From contig BMTG01000005.1 in assembly GCA_014649555.1 (NCBI GenBank), forward strand, positions 248,001 to 312,000: a DNA stretch of 64,000 nucleotides. The letters are read 5' to 3'. Source of the DNA: Streptomyces globisporus. GTDB taxonomy: Bacteria > Actinomycetota > Actinomycetes > Streptomycetales > Streptomycetaceae. Below are positions 1 to 8,451 of the stretch, in pieces (the stretch's first letter is position 1; each line of letters begins with the position of its first letter). A program made the position numbers and the translations under genes. A model generated the notes under the pieces. That model did no database searches. It was not told the origin of the DNA and saw only the letters and a list, made by a program, of their open reading frames with translations.

Positions 1-589
1 TGACCTTGTACGGCGGGGAGTAGACGCGGCCCTGGAGGATCAGGGTGTTGCCGACGCAGCGGACCGCGCTGGTGGAGATCAGCCGCTGGTCCATCACCTG
101 GATTCCGCGTGCCCCGCCCTGCCACAGCGCGTTCACCACGGCCTGCAGGTCCTGCTGGTGGATGACCAGGTCGTTGGGCTGGGGCTCGGGGTAGCCGGGG
201 TTGGCGGTGGCGTCGGGAGGCGCGTCGTTGAGGGTCACGCTGACGGAGTCGCCGGTGATCTTCGTCGTGCCGGCCGCCTGCTCCAGCGCCTTCAGCTTGG
301 CGTCCTCGGCCTCGGTGGAGCCGTCGTCGCGCTGGGCGAGGGCGTCGATCTGCGCGCGCACGGAGGCGGCCGAATCGTTCAGCTCGGCGTTCTTCTCGCT
401 GCGCTCCCTGATCAGGTCGGAGAGCTTGAGGAGAGAGGAGTCACTGCGCAGATTGGTGCCCTTGGCCGTGTTGGCGCTGGTGACGAAGATGAGTCCGGCC
501 AGGGCGAAAACCGCAGCGGTGAGCCCCCGGACCGCCCACACGGAGGTGCGCCGGGCCGGGCCTTCGGGGGAGTCGGCAGAATTGCTCAA
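1..589 (-). CDS. DUF881 family membrane protein (C-terminus cut by window edge)
   Basis: The reverse-strand reading frame is open from a TTG start at 589 to the left edge, so the 3' end is missing. AAGGG lies just upstream as a ribosome binding site. The N-terminus has a short basic stretch and one membrane helix (about residues 17-38, [19 protein letters not shown]). A coiled-coil-like stretch rich in Glu, Lys and Ala follows (residues 45-90), then the DUF881 core with the segment [22 protein letters not shown]881 proteins are of unknown function and are often found beside crgA in Streptomyces, which matches the divergent neighbour here. A role in the cell envelope or division is inferred from context only. 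Confidence 0.85.
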   Translation of the reverse strand, partial: MSNSADSPEGPARRTSVWAVRGLTAAVFALAGLIFVTSANTAKGTNLRSDSSLLKLSDLIRERSEKNAELNDSAASVRAQIDALAQRDDGSTEAEDAKLKALEQAAGTTKITGDSVSVTLNDAPPDATANPGYPEPQPNDLVIHQQDLQAVVNALWQGGARGIQVMDQRLISTSAVRCVGNTLILQGRVYSPPYKV

Positions 590-740
590 CGTACCCTTAT
601 CTCATCAGGCGCCAGGGAAGCACTACGCTAACGGACGCTCGGGGGAGGCAGCATTCCCCCTGGCATCCCCTGGCACCCGCCCCCGGCGCCCGCCACAGAT
701 CCCTGCGCGGTCACGCAGCGCATCGACAGGAGAGTCCCTC

Positions 741-995
741 GTGCCGAAGTCACGTATCCGCAAGAAGGCCGACTTCACGCCGCCCGCGGCGAAGCAGGCA
801 ACGGCCATCAAGCTGACCAACCGCAGCTGGGTCGCTCCGGTGATGCTGGCCCTGTTCCTCATCGGGCTGGCCTGGATCGTGGTGTTCTACGTGACCGAAG
901 GCGATCTGCCGGTCGACGCCCTGGGCAACTGGAACATCGTGGTCGGCTTCGGCTTCATCGCCGGCGGCTTCGCCGTGTCGACCCAGTGGAAGTAG
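741..995 (+). CDS. crgA: cell division protein CrgA
   Basis: An 84-residue protein starting at GTG 741, with AGGAGA eight bases upstream. The reading frame is open much further upstream, but this start gives the usual length of CrgA. It begins with a basic cytoplasmic tail ([11 protein letters not shown]) and has two membrane helices, about residues 29-50 and 61-78, ending in the conserved TQWK. In Streptomyces CrgA restrains FtsZ ring formation and coordinates septation in aerial hyphae; in mycobacteria it interacts with FtsZ and PBPs. It is transcribed away from the DUF881 gene and ends at a strong hairpin. Confidence 0.95.
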   Translation: MPKSRIRKKADFTPPAAKQATAIKLTNRSWVAPVMLALFLIGLAWIVVFYVTEGDLPVDALGNWNIVVGFGFIAGGFAVSTQWK

Positions 996-1330
996 CGGAC
1001 CCCTTCCGCTCCGTCGCTCCCGGGCACGCAAGCGCGCCCGTAGCTGGTCGACGCCCTTCCGCGCAAGCCTTGCCCTGAGTTACCCACAGAGTTATCCACA
1101 GTCGGGGGAAAAGGTCAGACGATCTGTGGATAACCTCCACTGAAGTTGACGCCGGTGTGACTGCAGCCCCCCTCGCCGAGGGGGGCTGCAGCCCGTTGTC
1201 CCGGCGGAAAAGCCCAGTTCAGCGACAAGGGGCACACCTGTTCCTCTTGCCATGCACAAGATTCCGCGCACACTGTGGACAACTTCGGTCAGGCTGGGGG
1301 TGAAGAGCCCCTTCTCGCCGACCCTGCCGC
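996..1330. promoter_or_regulatory. crgA-rhomboid gap carrying four DnaA boxes
   Basis: This convergent gap contains no gene. It holds TTACCCACA (1080-1088), TTATCCACA (1092-1100), TGTGGATAA (1125-1133) and TGTGGACAA (1274-1282). The second and third match the classical DnaA box exactly and face each other. The fourth is the reverse complement of TTGTCCACA, the form preferred in Streptomyces. A terminator hairpin lies between the third and fourth boxes. See the finding on origin-distal boxes. Confidence 0.7.
1161..1191. terminator. bidirectional terminator between crgA and the rhomboid gene
   Basis: A perfect 15-bp inverted repeat around one central base (CTGCAGCCCCCCTCG and its complement) stands between two convergent genes. 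It has no T-tract, as is common in high-GC actinobacteria. Confidence 0.75.
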
Positions 1331-2233
1331 TCAGGTGAGCGCCAGCGTCCGGGCGACGATGATCCCGAGGGACGCCAGCAGGACGAGCGCACAGGTGCCG
1401 GTCTGCACCGCCGTACGCCGCTCACGCGGGGCGTGGACCATGCCGACGGCGATGGCGACGCCCGCGATCAGACCGCCGACGTGCGCCTCCCAGGCGATAC
1501 CGCCCCAGGTGAAGGTGAAGACCAGGTTCAGCGCCAGCAGTACGAGCACCGGGCGCATGTCGTAGTTCATCCGGCGCATCAGGACGGCGGTCGCGCCGAA
1601 GAGGCCGTAGACCGCGCCGGAGGCACCCAGCGAGGGCTGGTTCTGCGCGGCGATCAGATAGGTCAGCGCGCTACCGGCGAACCCGGACAGCAGGTAGAGG
1701 GCGAGATAGCGGGACCGGCCGAGCGCCGCCTCCAGCTGTCCGCCGAGCCACCAGAGCCCCAGCATGTTGAACCCGAGGTGCACCACTTCCTGGTGCAGGA
1801 ACATCGAGGTCACCAGGCGGTACCACTGCCCCTCGGCGACACCTTCGACGGACCCCGGCGGCGGGCTCGGGTCCCACGCCCGGCCGAGCAGCGTCAGATC
1901 GCCCACCAGCCCGGGGCGGACGGTGACGAGGAGGAAGACGGCCAGATTGATGCCGAGGAGGATCTTGGTGACCAGGCGCGGATCGGCGGCCACCGAGCCG
2001 CCCGCCAACGTGCGCGGCCGGCCGGCCGCCGGATGGTGCCCGGTGCCCGAACCCTGGCGTACGCAGTCGGGGCACTGGAAGCCGACCGAGGCGCTGACCA
2101 TGCACTCGGGGCAGACCGGCCGCTCGCAGCGCGTACAGCTGATGCCGGTCTCGCGGTCGGGATGGCGGTAGCAGGTCGGCGTCGGCACAGCGCTTCCCGC
2201 GGCGGCACGGTCTCCCGGCGGCTGCTGGTCCAT
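1331..2233 (-). CDS. rhomboid family intramembrane serine protease with N-terminal zinc-binding domain
   Basis: A 300-residue protein starting at ATG 2233. Residues 21-57 contain a Cys/His array (C21, H24, C33, C36, C41, C44, C54, C57) like a B-box or double zinc ribbon. Six or seven membrane helices follow. The rhomboid active site is present: Ser in GASG (LGASGAVYGLFG) and the His of the AHVGG motif, forming the Ser-His dyad that cleaves substrates within the membrane. HLGFNMLGLWWLGG matches the conserved HLxxN region. Substrates in Streptomyces are unknown. The zinc domain is probably cytoplasmic and may recruit substrate, which is an inference. Confidence 0.92.
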   Translation of the reverse strand: MDQQPPGDRAAAGSAVPTPTCYRHPDRETGISCTRCERPVCPECMVSASVGFQCPDCVRQGSGTGHHPAAGRPRTLAGGSVAADPRLVTKILLGINLAVFLLVTVRPGLVGDLTLLGRAWDPSPPPGSVEGVAEGQWYRLVTSMFLHQEVVHLGFNMLGLWWLGGQLEAALGRSRYLALYLLSGFAGSALTYLIAAQNQPSLGASGAVYGLFGATAVLMRRMNYDMRPVLVLLALNLVFTFTWGGIAWEAHVGGLIAGVAIAVGMVHAPRERRTAVQTGTCALVLLASLGIIVARTLALT

Positions 2234-2414
2234 CGGCCCTGGCCTGCCTCTCGGTCCTCGGTCCTCATCGCTCGGGCGGCGGCACGGACAGGACCGCCCC
2301 GCTCGTCCGCTATGTATCACTACGGACGGGCAGGGCGGTTGGTTCCCACAGAGGTTCCACAGGTACCCGGGGATGCCCGCAGAGCTTCCCGCAGGGCCGG
2401 GTGCGTGCGGGCCG

Positions 2415-2942
2415 TCAGCGGGTCTCGACGACCACGGACTCGATGACCACGTCCTGGAGCGGGCGGTCCGTGCGCGGGTTGGTCGGGGTGGCCGCGATGG
2501 CGTCGACGACCTTGCGGCCCGCGTCGTCGGCCACCTCACCGAAGATGGTGTGCTTGCCGGTCAGCCAGGCGGTCGGCGAGACGGTCAGGAAGAACTGCGA
2601 ACCGTTGGTGCCCGGCCCCGCGTTGGCCATGGCCAGCAGATACGGCTGGGTGAAGGCCAGCTCCGGGTGGAACTCGTCGGCGAACTTGTAGCCGGGGCCG
2701 CCGGTGCCGTTGCCCAGCGGATCGCCGCCCTGAATCATGAATCCGCTGATGACGCGGTGGAAGACCGTGCCGTCGTACAGCGGGTCCCTGGAGGTCTCAC
2801 CGGTTTCCGGGTTGACCCACTCGCGCTGCCCGGTGGCCAGTTCCACGAAGTTCTTCACCGTCTTGGGGGCGTGGAACGGCAGCAGCCGGATCTCGATGTC
2901 GCCCCGATTGGTCTTCAAGGTGGCGTAAAGCTGCTCGGCCAC
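2415..2942 (-). CDS. cyclophilin-type peptidyl-prolyl cis-trans isomerase
   Basis: A 175-residue cytoplasmic cyclophilin with no signal peptide. The GTG start at 2942 gives the usual N-terminus (AEQLYATLKTNRGDIEIRL), and GGAAGAGGAAG lies upstream. The core motifs FHRVISGFMIQGGD and GSQFFLT are intact. These line the active-site pocket that binds the proline and cyclosporin. It catalyses cis-trans isomerisation of prolyl bonds during protein folding. It lies downstream of the rhomboid gene's start on the same strand, but the 181-base gap argues for separate transcription. Confidence 0.95.
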   Translation of the reverse strand: MAEQLYATLKTNRGDIEIRLLPFHAPKTVKNFVELATGQREWVNPETGETSRDPLYDGTVFHRVISGFMIQGGDPLGNGTGGPGYKFADEFHPELAFTQPYLLAMANAGPGTNGSQFFLTVSPTAWLTGKHTIFGEVADDAGRKVVDAIAATPTNPRTDRPLQDVVIESVVVETR

Positions 2943-3222
2943 GATCTGTCTTCCTCTTCCCTCGCCTGCCGTCAAATCCTTCGCTGACGTCCGGCGATCC
3001 TCCCACGGACCGGGAAACGTACGGCCGGATGCCGGGCGAACCGGCGCGTTCACCACCGAACCATGGCATTGTCGTCGGCACACTTCACATGAACCGTTTT
3101 GACCGCACATGACGATCATGACCCGGATGCCCGCCCCGCATGCCGGGCAGGGACTCAACAGGCATGATTTTGGACTGGGCGGACAGGCGGAGTACCTACC
3201 CGCCACCAAGGAGGAGGATCTC

Positions 3223-3933
3223 GTGACCCGCATCGACAGCGTGCGCGCCGCAACCGACTCGGCGAAGGACAGCGCGCAGCACGCCGCGGAAGTGGTGGCG
3301 CCCTACGCCGAAACAGCCAAGGACCAGGCGGCCCACCTCGCGCATGAGGCGCGCGTACGACTCGCGCCCAAGGTGACGAAGGCGGCCCAGCAGGCCCGTG
3401 TCCAGTACGCGTCCCACCTCGCGCCGCGCCTGGAGCAGGCCCGTACGCACGTGCCGCCCCGGGTCGACGAGGCCGCGCACCGCGCCGCGGTCTCGACCCG
3501 GAAGGCCGCGCGGAGCGCCGCCGACTACACCGCACCCCGCGTCGAGCACGCCCGCGCGGTGGCCCTGCCCGTCGCCGAGCAGGCGTCCGCCCGCAGCGCG
3601 GCCGCCCTGGCCGCGCTGCGTACGCAGGTGACGGCCAAGGAAATCCAGAAGCTGGCCCGGAAGCACCAGCGGCGGGCCAAGGCCGGCCGGGCCGCGAAGG
3701 GGTTCCTGGTGCTGGGCGTCCTGGCGGGCGGTGCCTATGCCGCCTGGCGCTGGTGGGACAAGCAGGCCAACCCGGACTGGCTGGTCGAGCCGCCCGTCGC
3801 CACCGAGGTGGGCGACGAGCGCTCGCCGCTCAGCTCGGTCGACGGCAGCCCGCGGGCCGACCTCGACCCGGAGGTCGAGGCCAAGCAGGCGGAGGCCGAG
3901 GGGGACACCCCGGGCCTCGACGACCGTCCCTGA
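3223..3933 (+). CDS. DUF5324 family coiled-coil membrane protein
   Basis: A 236-residue protein starting at GTG 3223, with GGAGGAG seven bases upstream. The first 140 residues are Ala-, Arg-, Glu- and His-rich with repeated units such as APRLEQARTHV and APRVEHARAVA, spaced like an amphipathic or coiled-coil array. A basic segment (KHQRRAKAGRAAKG) precedes a single membrane helix at about 155-172. The C-terminal 60 residues are acidic. This is the DUF5324 family found in actinomycetes beside the cyclophilin gene; its function is unknown. The repeated helical units suggest a membrane-tethered scaffold, which is inference. Confidence 0.85.
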   Translation: MTRIDSVRAATDSAKDSAQHAAEVVAPYAETAKDQAAHLAHEARVRLAPKVTKAAQQARVQYASHLAPRLEQARTHVPPRVDEAAHRAAVSTRKAARSAADYTAPRVEHARAVALPVAEQASARSAAALAALRTQVTAKEIQKLARKHQRRAKAGRAAKGFLVLGVLAGGAYAAWRWWDKQANPDWLVEPPVATEVGDERSPLSSVDGSPRADLDPEVEAKQAEAEGDTPGLDDRP

Positions 3934-3971
3934 CAGCCCGGCAGGCTGACAAACCGGCAGGACGGCAGGAC

Positions 3972-4017
3972 GAACGAGGCCGTGGACACCGCTCAGGCGG
4001 TATCCACGGCCTCGTTC
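3972..4017. terminator. bidirectional terminator between DUF5324 and TerD genes
   Basis: A 21-bp inverted repeat with one mismatch and a 4-base loop lies between convergent genes. Its arm begins GAACGAGGCCGTGGA. Confidence 0.8.
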
Positions 4018-4049
4018 GCGTGAGCGCACCGACACATGCGCGGGAACGA

Positions 4050-4634
4050 CTACCGGCTGACGGCGAACCGCATCAGGGCGTGCTCGTCGCCCTGCTTGAT
4101 CTTCCCGGTCTCGTTGATCACCTGGAGCTTCCAGCCCGCGCCCTCACGGATCGCCTTGGCGACGGCGACGCCGTTGTCCTGGGTGAGCATGCTCGGCCAG
4201 ATGTCGGCGACCTGCTGCGAGCTGCCGCCCGTCGCGTCGTACACCTTGAAGCTGATGTTGCGCGCGTTGCTGAACGAGCTGCGCTTCTTGTAGGCCGCCG
4301 CGATGAAGACGATCGACGTGATGTTCGAAGGGATCCTGGCGAACTCGACGGTCACCGTTTCGTCGTCGCCGTCGCCGTGCCCCGTCTGGTTGTCCCCGCT
4401 GTGCACCAGCGAGCCGTTGCCCAGCGGGTCCAGGGAGTCCAGACCGGCCAGCCGCACCGGGTCGCCGCCCTGCAGCGCGATGGCGATCAGGTCCAGGTCC
4501 GTACCGGCCTTCTGCCGGATCTTCCCCATCAGGCCGCCGCTGCTCCCGACGGTCGGGTCCCAGGACGCTCCGATGGTCAGGTGCGTCACTCCGCCCAGGT
4601 CCGCCGGTCCGTCTTCCTTCGTCAACGTGATCAT
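4050..4634 (-). CDS. TerD family calcium-binding stress protein
   Basis: A 194-residue protein starting at ATG 4634, close to the usual length of about 190 residues for the TerD fold. It has the family's Asp-rich calcium sites in DLDLIAIAL, LDPLGNGSLVHSGDN and GHGDGDDETV, and the conserved RAVNVEF-like stretch appears as NARNISFKVYDATGG. TerD proteins bind calcium and are linked to tellurite and oxidative stress responses and, in Streptomyces, to development. This copy stands alone with no other ter genes nearby, so it is a single paralogue and not a tellurite operon. Transcription runs from near the tRNA-Ala terminator. Confidence 0.9.
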   Translation of the reverse strand: MITLTKEDGPADLGGVTHLTIGASWDPTVGSSGGLMGKIRQKAGTDLDLIAIALQGGDPVRLAGLDSLDPLGNGSLVHSGDNQTGHGDGDDETVTVEFARIPSNITSIVFIAAAYKKRSSFSNARNISFKVYDATGGSSQQVADIWPSMLTQDNGVAVAKAIREGAGWKLQVINETGKIKQGDEHALMRFAVSR

Positions 4635-4704
4635 GCCTGAGTCCTTTGTGGCTCGACTGTTTATGTATGAAGTGTGCCTGGTGCGGCGGCGGCGGAACGC
4701 AAAA

Positions 4705-4743
4705 GAACCCCTCCAACCACGTTTCCGCAGGTTGGAGGGGTTC
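4705..4743 (-). terminator. terminator of tRNA-Ala
   Basis: A 14-bp perfect stem (GAACCCCTCCAACC) with an 11-base loop is followed on the reverse strand by TTTT. It lies immediately after the tRNA 3' end. Confidence 0.85.
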
Positions 4744-4750
4744 AATCAAG

Positions 4751-4823
4751 TGGAGCCTAGGAGATTCGAACTCCTGACATCTGCCTTGCAAAGGCAGCGC
4801 TCTACCAACTGAGCTAAGGCCCC
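4751..4823 (-). tRNA. tRNA-Ala (anticodon TGC)
   Basis: A 73-base cloverleaf on the reverse strand. The acceptor stem GGGGCCT pairs with AGGCTCC, followed by discriminator A. The D-loop has AGCTCAGTTGGTAGAGC, the anticodon loop reads TTTGCAA with anticodon TGC, and the T-loop has GTTCGAATC. No CCA is encoded, consistent with the CCA-adding enzyme encoded at 42515. Confidence 0.97.
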
Positions 4824-4958
4824 GGGTCACCGTCGGGACCAGAGTACCGGGTACCCCCCGGGTTCTTCCAAAAGGATAGGGACTCCCCGGGAACGACCAC
4901 GCTCCGTAAGATGCTCGCAAGGTTCGCAGCAGCGAAGCCGCAGCGATGGGGAGACGCC

Positions 4959-5507
4959 ATGGACGCAGCGCAACAAGAGGCGACGGCAAGAGCCAGAGAG
5001 CTTCAACGCAGTTGGTACGGAGAGCCGTTGGGGGCGCTCTTCCGTCGGCTGATCGATGATCTCGGCCTGAACCAGGCCCGGCTGGCCGCCGTTCTCGGGC
5101 TCTCCGCCCCGATGCTCTCGCAGTTGATGAGCGGCCAGCGCGCCAAGATCGGGAACCCCGCGGTGGTCCAGCGCGTCCAGGCCCTTCAGGAGCTGGCGGG
5201 CCAGGTGGCCGACGGCAGCGTCAGCGCGGGCGAGGCCACCGACCGCATGGAGGAGATCAAGAAGTCGCAAGGCGGCTCCGTCCTCACCGCGACCGGCCAG
5301 ACCACCTCCACCGGCGGTGCTCCCACCGTCCGCCGTGTGGTGCGCGAGATCCAGTCCCTGCTGCGGTCGGTCGCGGCGGCCGGCGACATCATCGATGCCG
5401 CGGACGCCCTCGCCCCGACCCACCCGGAGCTGGCAGAGTTCCTCAAGGTGTACGGCGCGGGACGCACCTCGGACGCGGTCGCCCACTACGAGGGGCACCA
5501 GAGCTAG
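4959..5507 (+). CDS. XRE-type helix-turn-helix DNA-binding protein
   Basis: A 182-residue protein starting at ATG 4959, with GGGGAGA just upstream. The HTH lies at about residues 28-70 (LGLNQARLAAVLGLSAPMLS, then QLMSGQRAKIGNP), typical of Cro/C1 regulators. The C-terminal half is helical and contains a conserved-looking segment, AAAGDIIDAADALAPTHPEL. It precedes the Ser/Thr kinase gene by 134 bases in the same direction. This pairing is common in Streptomyces and suggests a shared signalling function, but a target is not visible. It could also be expressed alone from the tRNA-divergent promoter region. Confidence 0.88.
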   Translation: MDAAQQEATARARELQRSWYGEPLGALFRRLIDDLGLNQARLAAVLGLSAPMLSQLMSGQRAKIGNPAVVQRVQALQELAGQVADGSVSAGEATDRMEEIKKSQGGSVLTATGQTTSTGGAPTVRRVVREIQSLLRSVAAAGDIIDAADALAPTHPELAEFLKVYGAGRTSDAVAHYEGHQS

Positions 5508-5641
5508 CACGTCCCGACGGAAGCACGACGGAGCCAGGGCACGCGCACCGCGCAGCGCCCTGGTGCCGGCCGGACACAGAGCCGGACACGGGCCGCGGCG
5601 GACGCCGCGGCACCTTACGAACGGGGAGCGGGCGCAGCGCA

Positions 5642-7015
5642 ATGGGTGAGGTCTTCGCCGGTCGGTACGAGCTGATCGATCCGATCGGACGCGGTGGGGT
5701 CGGCGCCGTCTGGCGGGCCTGGGACCACCGCCGCCGCCGGTACGTCGCGGCCAAGGTGCTCCAGCAGAGCGACGCGCACACGCTGCTGCGCTTCGTCCGC
5801 GAACAGGCGCTGCGCATCGAGCACCCGCACGTGCTGGCCCCGGCCAGCTGGGCCGCCGACGACGACAAGGTCCTGTTCACCATGGACCTGGTGAGCGGCG
5901 GCTCGCTCGCCCATGTCATCGGCGACTACGGCCCGTTGCCCCCGCGCTTCGTCTGCCTGCTGCTGGACCAGCTGCTCTCCGGCCTCTCCACGGTGCACGC
6001 CGAAGGGGTGGTGCACCGCGACATCAAGCCCGCCAACATCCTGATGGAGGCGACCGGTTCGGGGCGGCCGCATCTGCGCCTGTCCGACTTCGGCATCTCG
6101 ATGCGCAAGGGCGAACCCCGGCTGACCGAGACCAACTACGTCGTCGGTACGCCCGGTTACTTCGCCCCCGAGCAGATGATGGGCGCCGAGCCCGACTTCC
6201 CCGCGGACCTCTTCGCGGTCGGTCTGGTCGCGCTCTACCTCCTCCAGGGCCGGAAGCCGGACGCCCAGGCGCTGGTGGAGCACTTCGCCGCGCACGGCAC
6301 CCCGGGGGCCCCCGAGGGCATTCCCGAGCCGCTGTGGCAGGTTCTCGCCGGTCTGCTCCAGCCCGACCCGCACGCCCGGTTCCGTACGGCCACGGGCGCG
6401 CGCAAGGCCCTGACCGCGGCAGTCGAGATGCTGCCCGAAGCCGGCCCGGACGACGAGCCGGTGGAGGTGTTCGACCAGATCGGGCCGCTGCCCGAGGGAT
6501 TCGGCCCCGACGGGCCCGTCACCGCCCCGCCGGAGGCCCCGCAGCAGCCGTCCGACCGGCAGGCCCCCGTCCCGCCCCCCGTCTCGATGTCGGAGACGGG
6601 CAGCTTCCACCTGGCGCCGCCCCCTGCGGCCTCGCAGCCCTCCGCGGCCTCGCCCGGTATCGCGCCTCCGCAGCAAGAGCCCTACCCGCAGGCGGGATTG
6701 CCACAGCCGGGGTTCCAGCAGCCGCCGTCCGCACCGTACGCCGCGGACGCGCCGCCCGCGTACGCTGTCGGCGCGCCGGACCCCTCCCAGGCGCCGACCT
6801 CCGGCGTACGGCACGATCCCTCCGCCACCCGCCCCTACACTGCCCAGCAGCACCAGCAGTTCCCGCCGGTGCCCGCCCCGCCGGTGCAGCACGCCGCGCC
6901 CCACCCGCCCGTCCGGCGAACGCGCCCGGGACCGCCCCCGAAGGTGGCCGTCCCGGTGCTGGTGGTGGCGCTGATCTGCTTCGCGGTCGGGATCTGGGCC
7001 CTCACCCAGGTCTGA
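5642..7015 (+). CDS. Ser/Thr protein kinase with C-terminal membrane anchor
   Basis: A 457-residue Hanks-type kinase with all catalytic elements. They are the glycine loop GRGGVGAVW (16-24), the ATP-binding Lys38 in YVAAKVL, the catalytic loop HRDIKPAN (126-133) and the DFG metal site (150-152). GTPGYFAPEQ forms the activation end. After about residue 270 comes a long Pro/Gln-rich low-complexity linker, and the last 23 residues form one membrane helix (PVLVVALICFAVGIWAL). There is no extracellular sensor domain, unlike PknB with its PASTA repeats. The kinase is therefore tail-anchored with its catalytic domain in the cytoplasm. Its substrate is unknown; the upstream HTH protein is a candidate partner. 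Confidence 0.93.
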   Translation: MGEVFAGRYELIDPIGRGGVGAVWRAWDHRRRRYVAAKVLQQSDAHTLLRFVREQALRIEHPHVLAPASWAADDDKVLFTMDLVSGGSLAHVIGDYGPLPPRFVCLLLDQLLSGLSTVHAEGVVHRDIKPANILMEATGSGRPHLRLSDFGISMRKGEPRLTETNYVVGTPGYFAPEQMMGAEPDFPADLFAVGLVALYLLQGRKPDAQALVEHFAAHGTPGAPEGIPEPLWQVLAGLLQPDPHARFRTATGARKALTAAVEMLPEAGPDDEPVEVFDQIGPLPEGFGPDGPVTAPPEAPQQPSDRQAPVPPPVSMSETGSFHLAPPPAASQPSAASPGIAPPQQEPYPQAGLPQPGFQQPPSAPYAADAPPAYAVGAPDPSQAPTSGVRHDPSATRPYTAQQHQQFPPVPAPPVQHAAPHPPVRRTRPGPPPKVAVPVLVVALICFAVGIWALTQV

Positions 7016-7054
7016 CGGGCCCGCACCGCAGAAGGAAGTCCCGTCGGCGTACGG

Positions 7055-8383
7055 CTACCAGCCCTGCGCCGGCGGCTGATGGCCCCCACCGGCCGGGTGA
7101 CCGGCGGCCGACGCGCGGCGACGGGCCAGCAGGGTCCAGACGCCCAGACCGAGCACCAGCACCGACCCCGTGCCGATCCCGGCCCAGGCGACCACGGTCA
7201 TCGGGCCGCTCTTCGCGGCCTGCTCGGCGTTCTGCCCCTTCCGGGCCACTTCCCGGTCCTGGTCGGTGACGCCGAAGACCCCGGCGTCACCCTCGTACGG
7301 CGATTCCTCGGCCTGGTTCTTCACCTGGACCGACAGCTCGAACGGAATCGGCTCGGCGCCGTAGGACTCCTTCAGCTTCGGGCTGAGGGAGACCGACAGG
7401 TAGTACCAGCCCGCGAAGCGCATGGCGCTGACCTGGGACGAGGAGTCGAACCGGTTGCGGTAGGCCACCGGCGGCAGCGGCCGCAGGGACGCGGACGCGG
7501 GGCCTCCGGAGTACGAGAGGGTGGCGTCGGAGACCGGCCCCTGGGCGGGGTTGGCCAGAGACAGGGTGAGCGCGCTGCCGACGAACTCCTTGTTGGCACT
7601 TGTGGTGTTGGAGAGCCCTGCGGTGGCGTGGATCTGCTGTCCCCAGTCGACCGGCACCCGGTAGAAGCGGGTCTGTCCGGGGGCGACGGTGTCCTGCCAG
7701 CGGCCGTTCTCCAGGCTGGTGGCCTCCGAGAACCCGGATCCGCCGGAGCGCTTCTGCTGCTTCCCGGTCAGCGGCTTCGCCGAAGCGGAGGGCAAGCTCC
7801 CGGGGGCCTCGGTCGGCATGGGCGTACCGCTTTTGAGCTTCGGCTCCTGGAGGAAGCGCAGCTCCAGGCCCCAGGGCTCCTGGCTGGAGCCGGCCTTGCT
7901 CTCGCGCTCGACACGGACGTCGTACGGGCCGCCCTCCTGGCAGGTGCTGCCGCCCTCCTCGACGGTCCGGGAGGCGTACGCGGTGATGGGACGGGCGTAC
8001 GCGCCGGAGCCGAAGCTCGCCTGCCCCCTGTCGCACTGGGTGTCGTCGGTCTCCCGGATGCTGACGGTGATGCCGTCGCCGTAGGCGACCGCGCCGCCGT
8101 CGCCGGGCACCGCGACCGCCGAGACATAGGCGGCGGAGGCGTCGTCCAGCGTGACCCGGTAGTAGAGCTTCTCGCCCGGCTTGATCGTGCTGCGGTACGG
8201 GAGGCCCTCGTCCAGGGTGGACGCCTCGACGTTGGTCGCCGCGCCCTGCACGTTCTTCGCGTCGGGATCGAACGCGTACACCCCGGGGCCCGCCGCGTGC
8301 ACCTGCCCCGGCAGGACCGCCGCCGCGCACATCGCCGCGAGTGCCGCGGCCGTCACCCGGCCCCTGTTGCGCTGCCTGTTCAC
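7055..8383 (-). CDS. secreted, membrane-anchored protein paralogous to the adjacent vWA gene
   Basis: A 442-residue protein starting at GTG 8383, chosen because GAGGGGAAG lies upstream; a GTG at 8410 would add 9 residues. It has a signal peptide (VTAAALAAMCAAAVLPGQVHA), a long extracytoplasmic region and a C-terminal membrane helix (VVAWAGIGTGSVLVLGLGVW) with a basic tail. Its second half (GFSEATSLENGRWQDTVAPG, then QTRFYRVPVDWGQQI) aligns by eye with the broken gene downstream in coordinates (GFNYAARIAPGVWKDRGLPS, then QTLWYRIPAGWGQQV). It therefore looks like a vWA-less paralogue. No function can be named. It follows the pseudogene by about 70 bases, probably in one former operon. Confidence 0.85.
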   Translation of the reverse strand: MNRQRNRGRVTAAALAAMCAAAVLPGQVHAAGPGVYAFDPDAKNVQGAATNVEASTLDEGLPYRSTIKPGEKLYYRVTLDDASAAYVSAVAVPGDGGAVAYGDGITVSIRETDDTQCDRGQASFGSGAYARPITAYASRTVEEGGSTCQEGGPYDVRVERESKAGSSQEPWGLELRFLQEPKLKSGTPMPTEAPGSLPSASAKPLTGKQQKRSGGSGFSEATSLENGRWQDTVAPGQTRFYRVPVDWGQQIHATAGLSNTTSANKEFVGSALTLSLANPAQGPVSDATLSYSGGPASASLRPLPPVAYRNRFDSSSQVSAMRFAGWYYLSVSLSPKLKESYGAEPIPFELSVQVKNQAEESPYEGDAGVFGVTDQDREVARKGQNAEQAAKSGPMTVVAWAGIGTGSVLVLGLGVWTLLARRRASAAGHPAGGGHQPPAQGW

Positions 8384-8451
8384 GCGCTTCCCCTCGTCGT
8401 CCTCACCCACCGGTACCCCTCGGCCGCTCAGCTGCCCGGCGACCCGACCAC

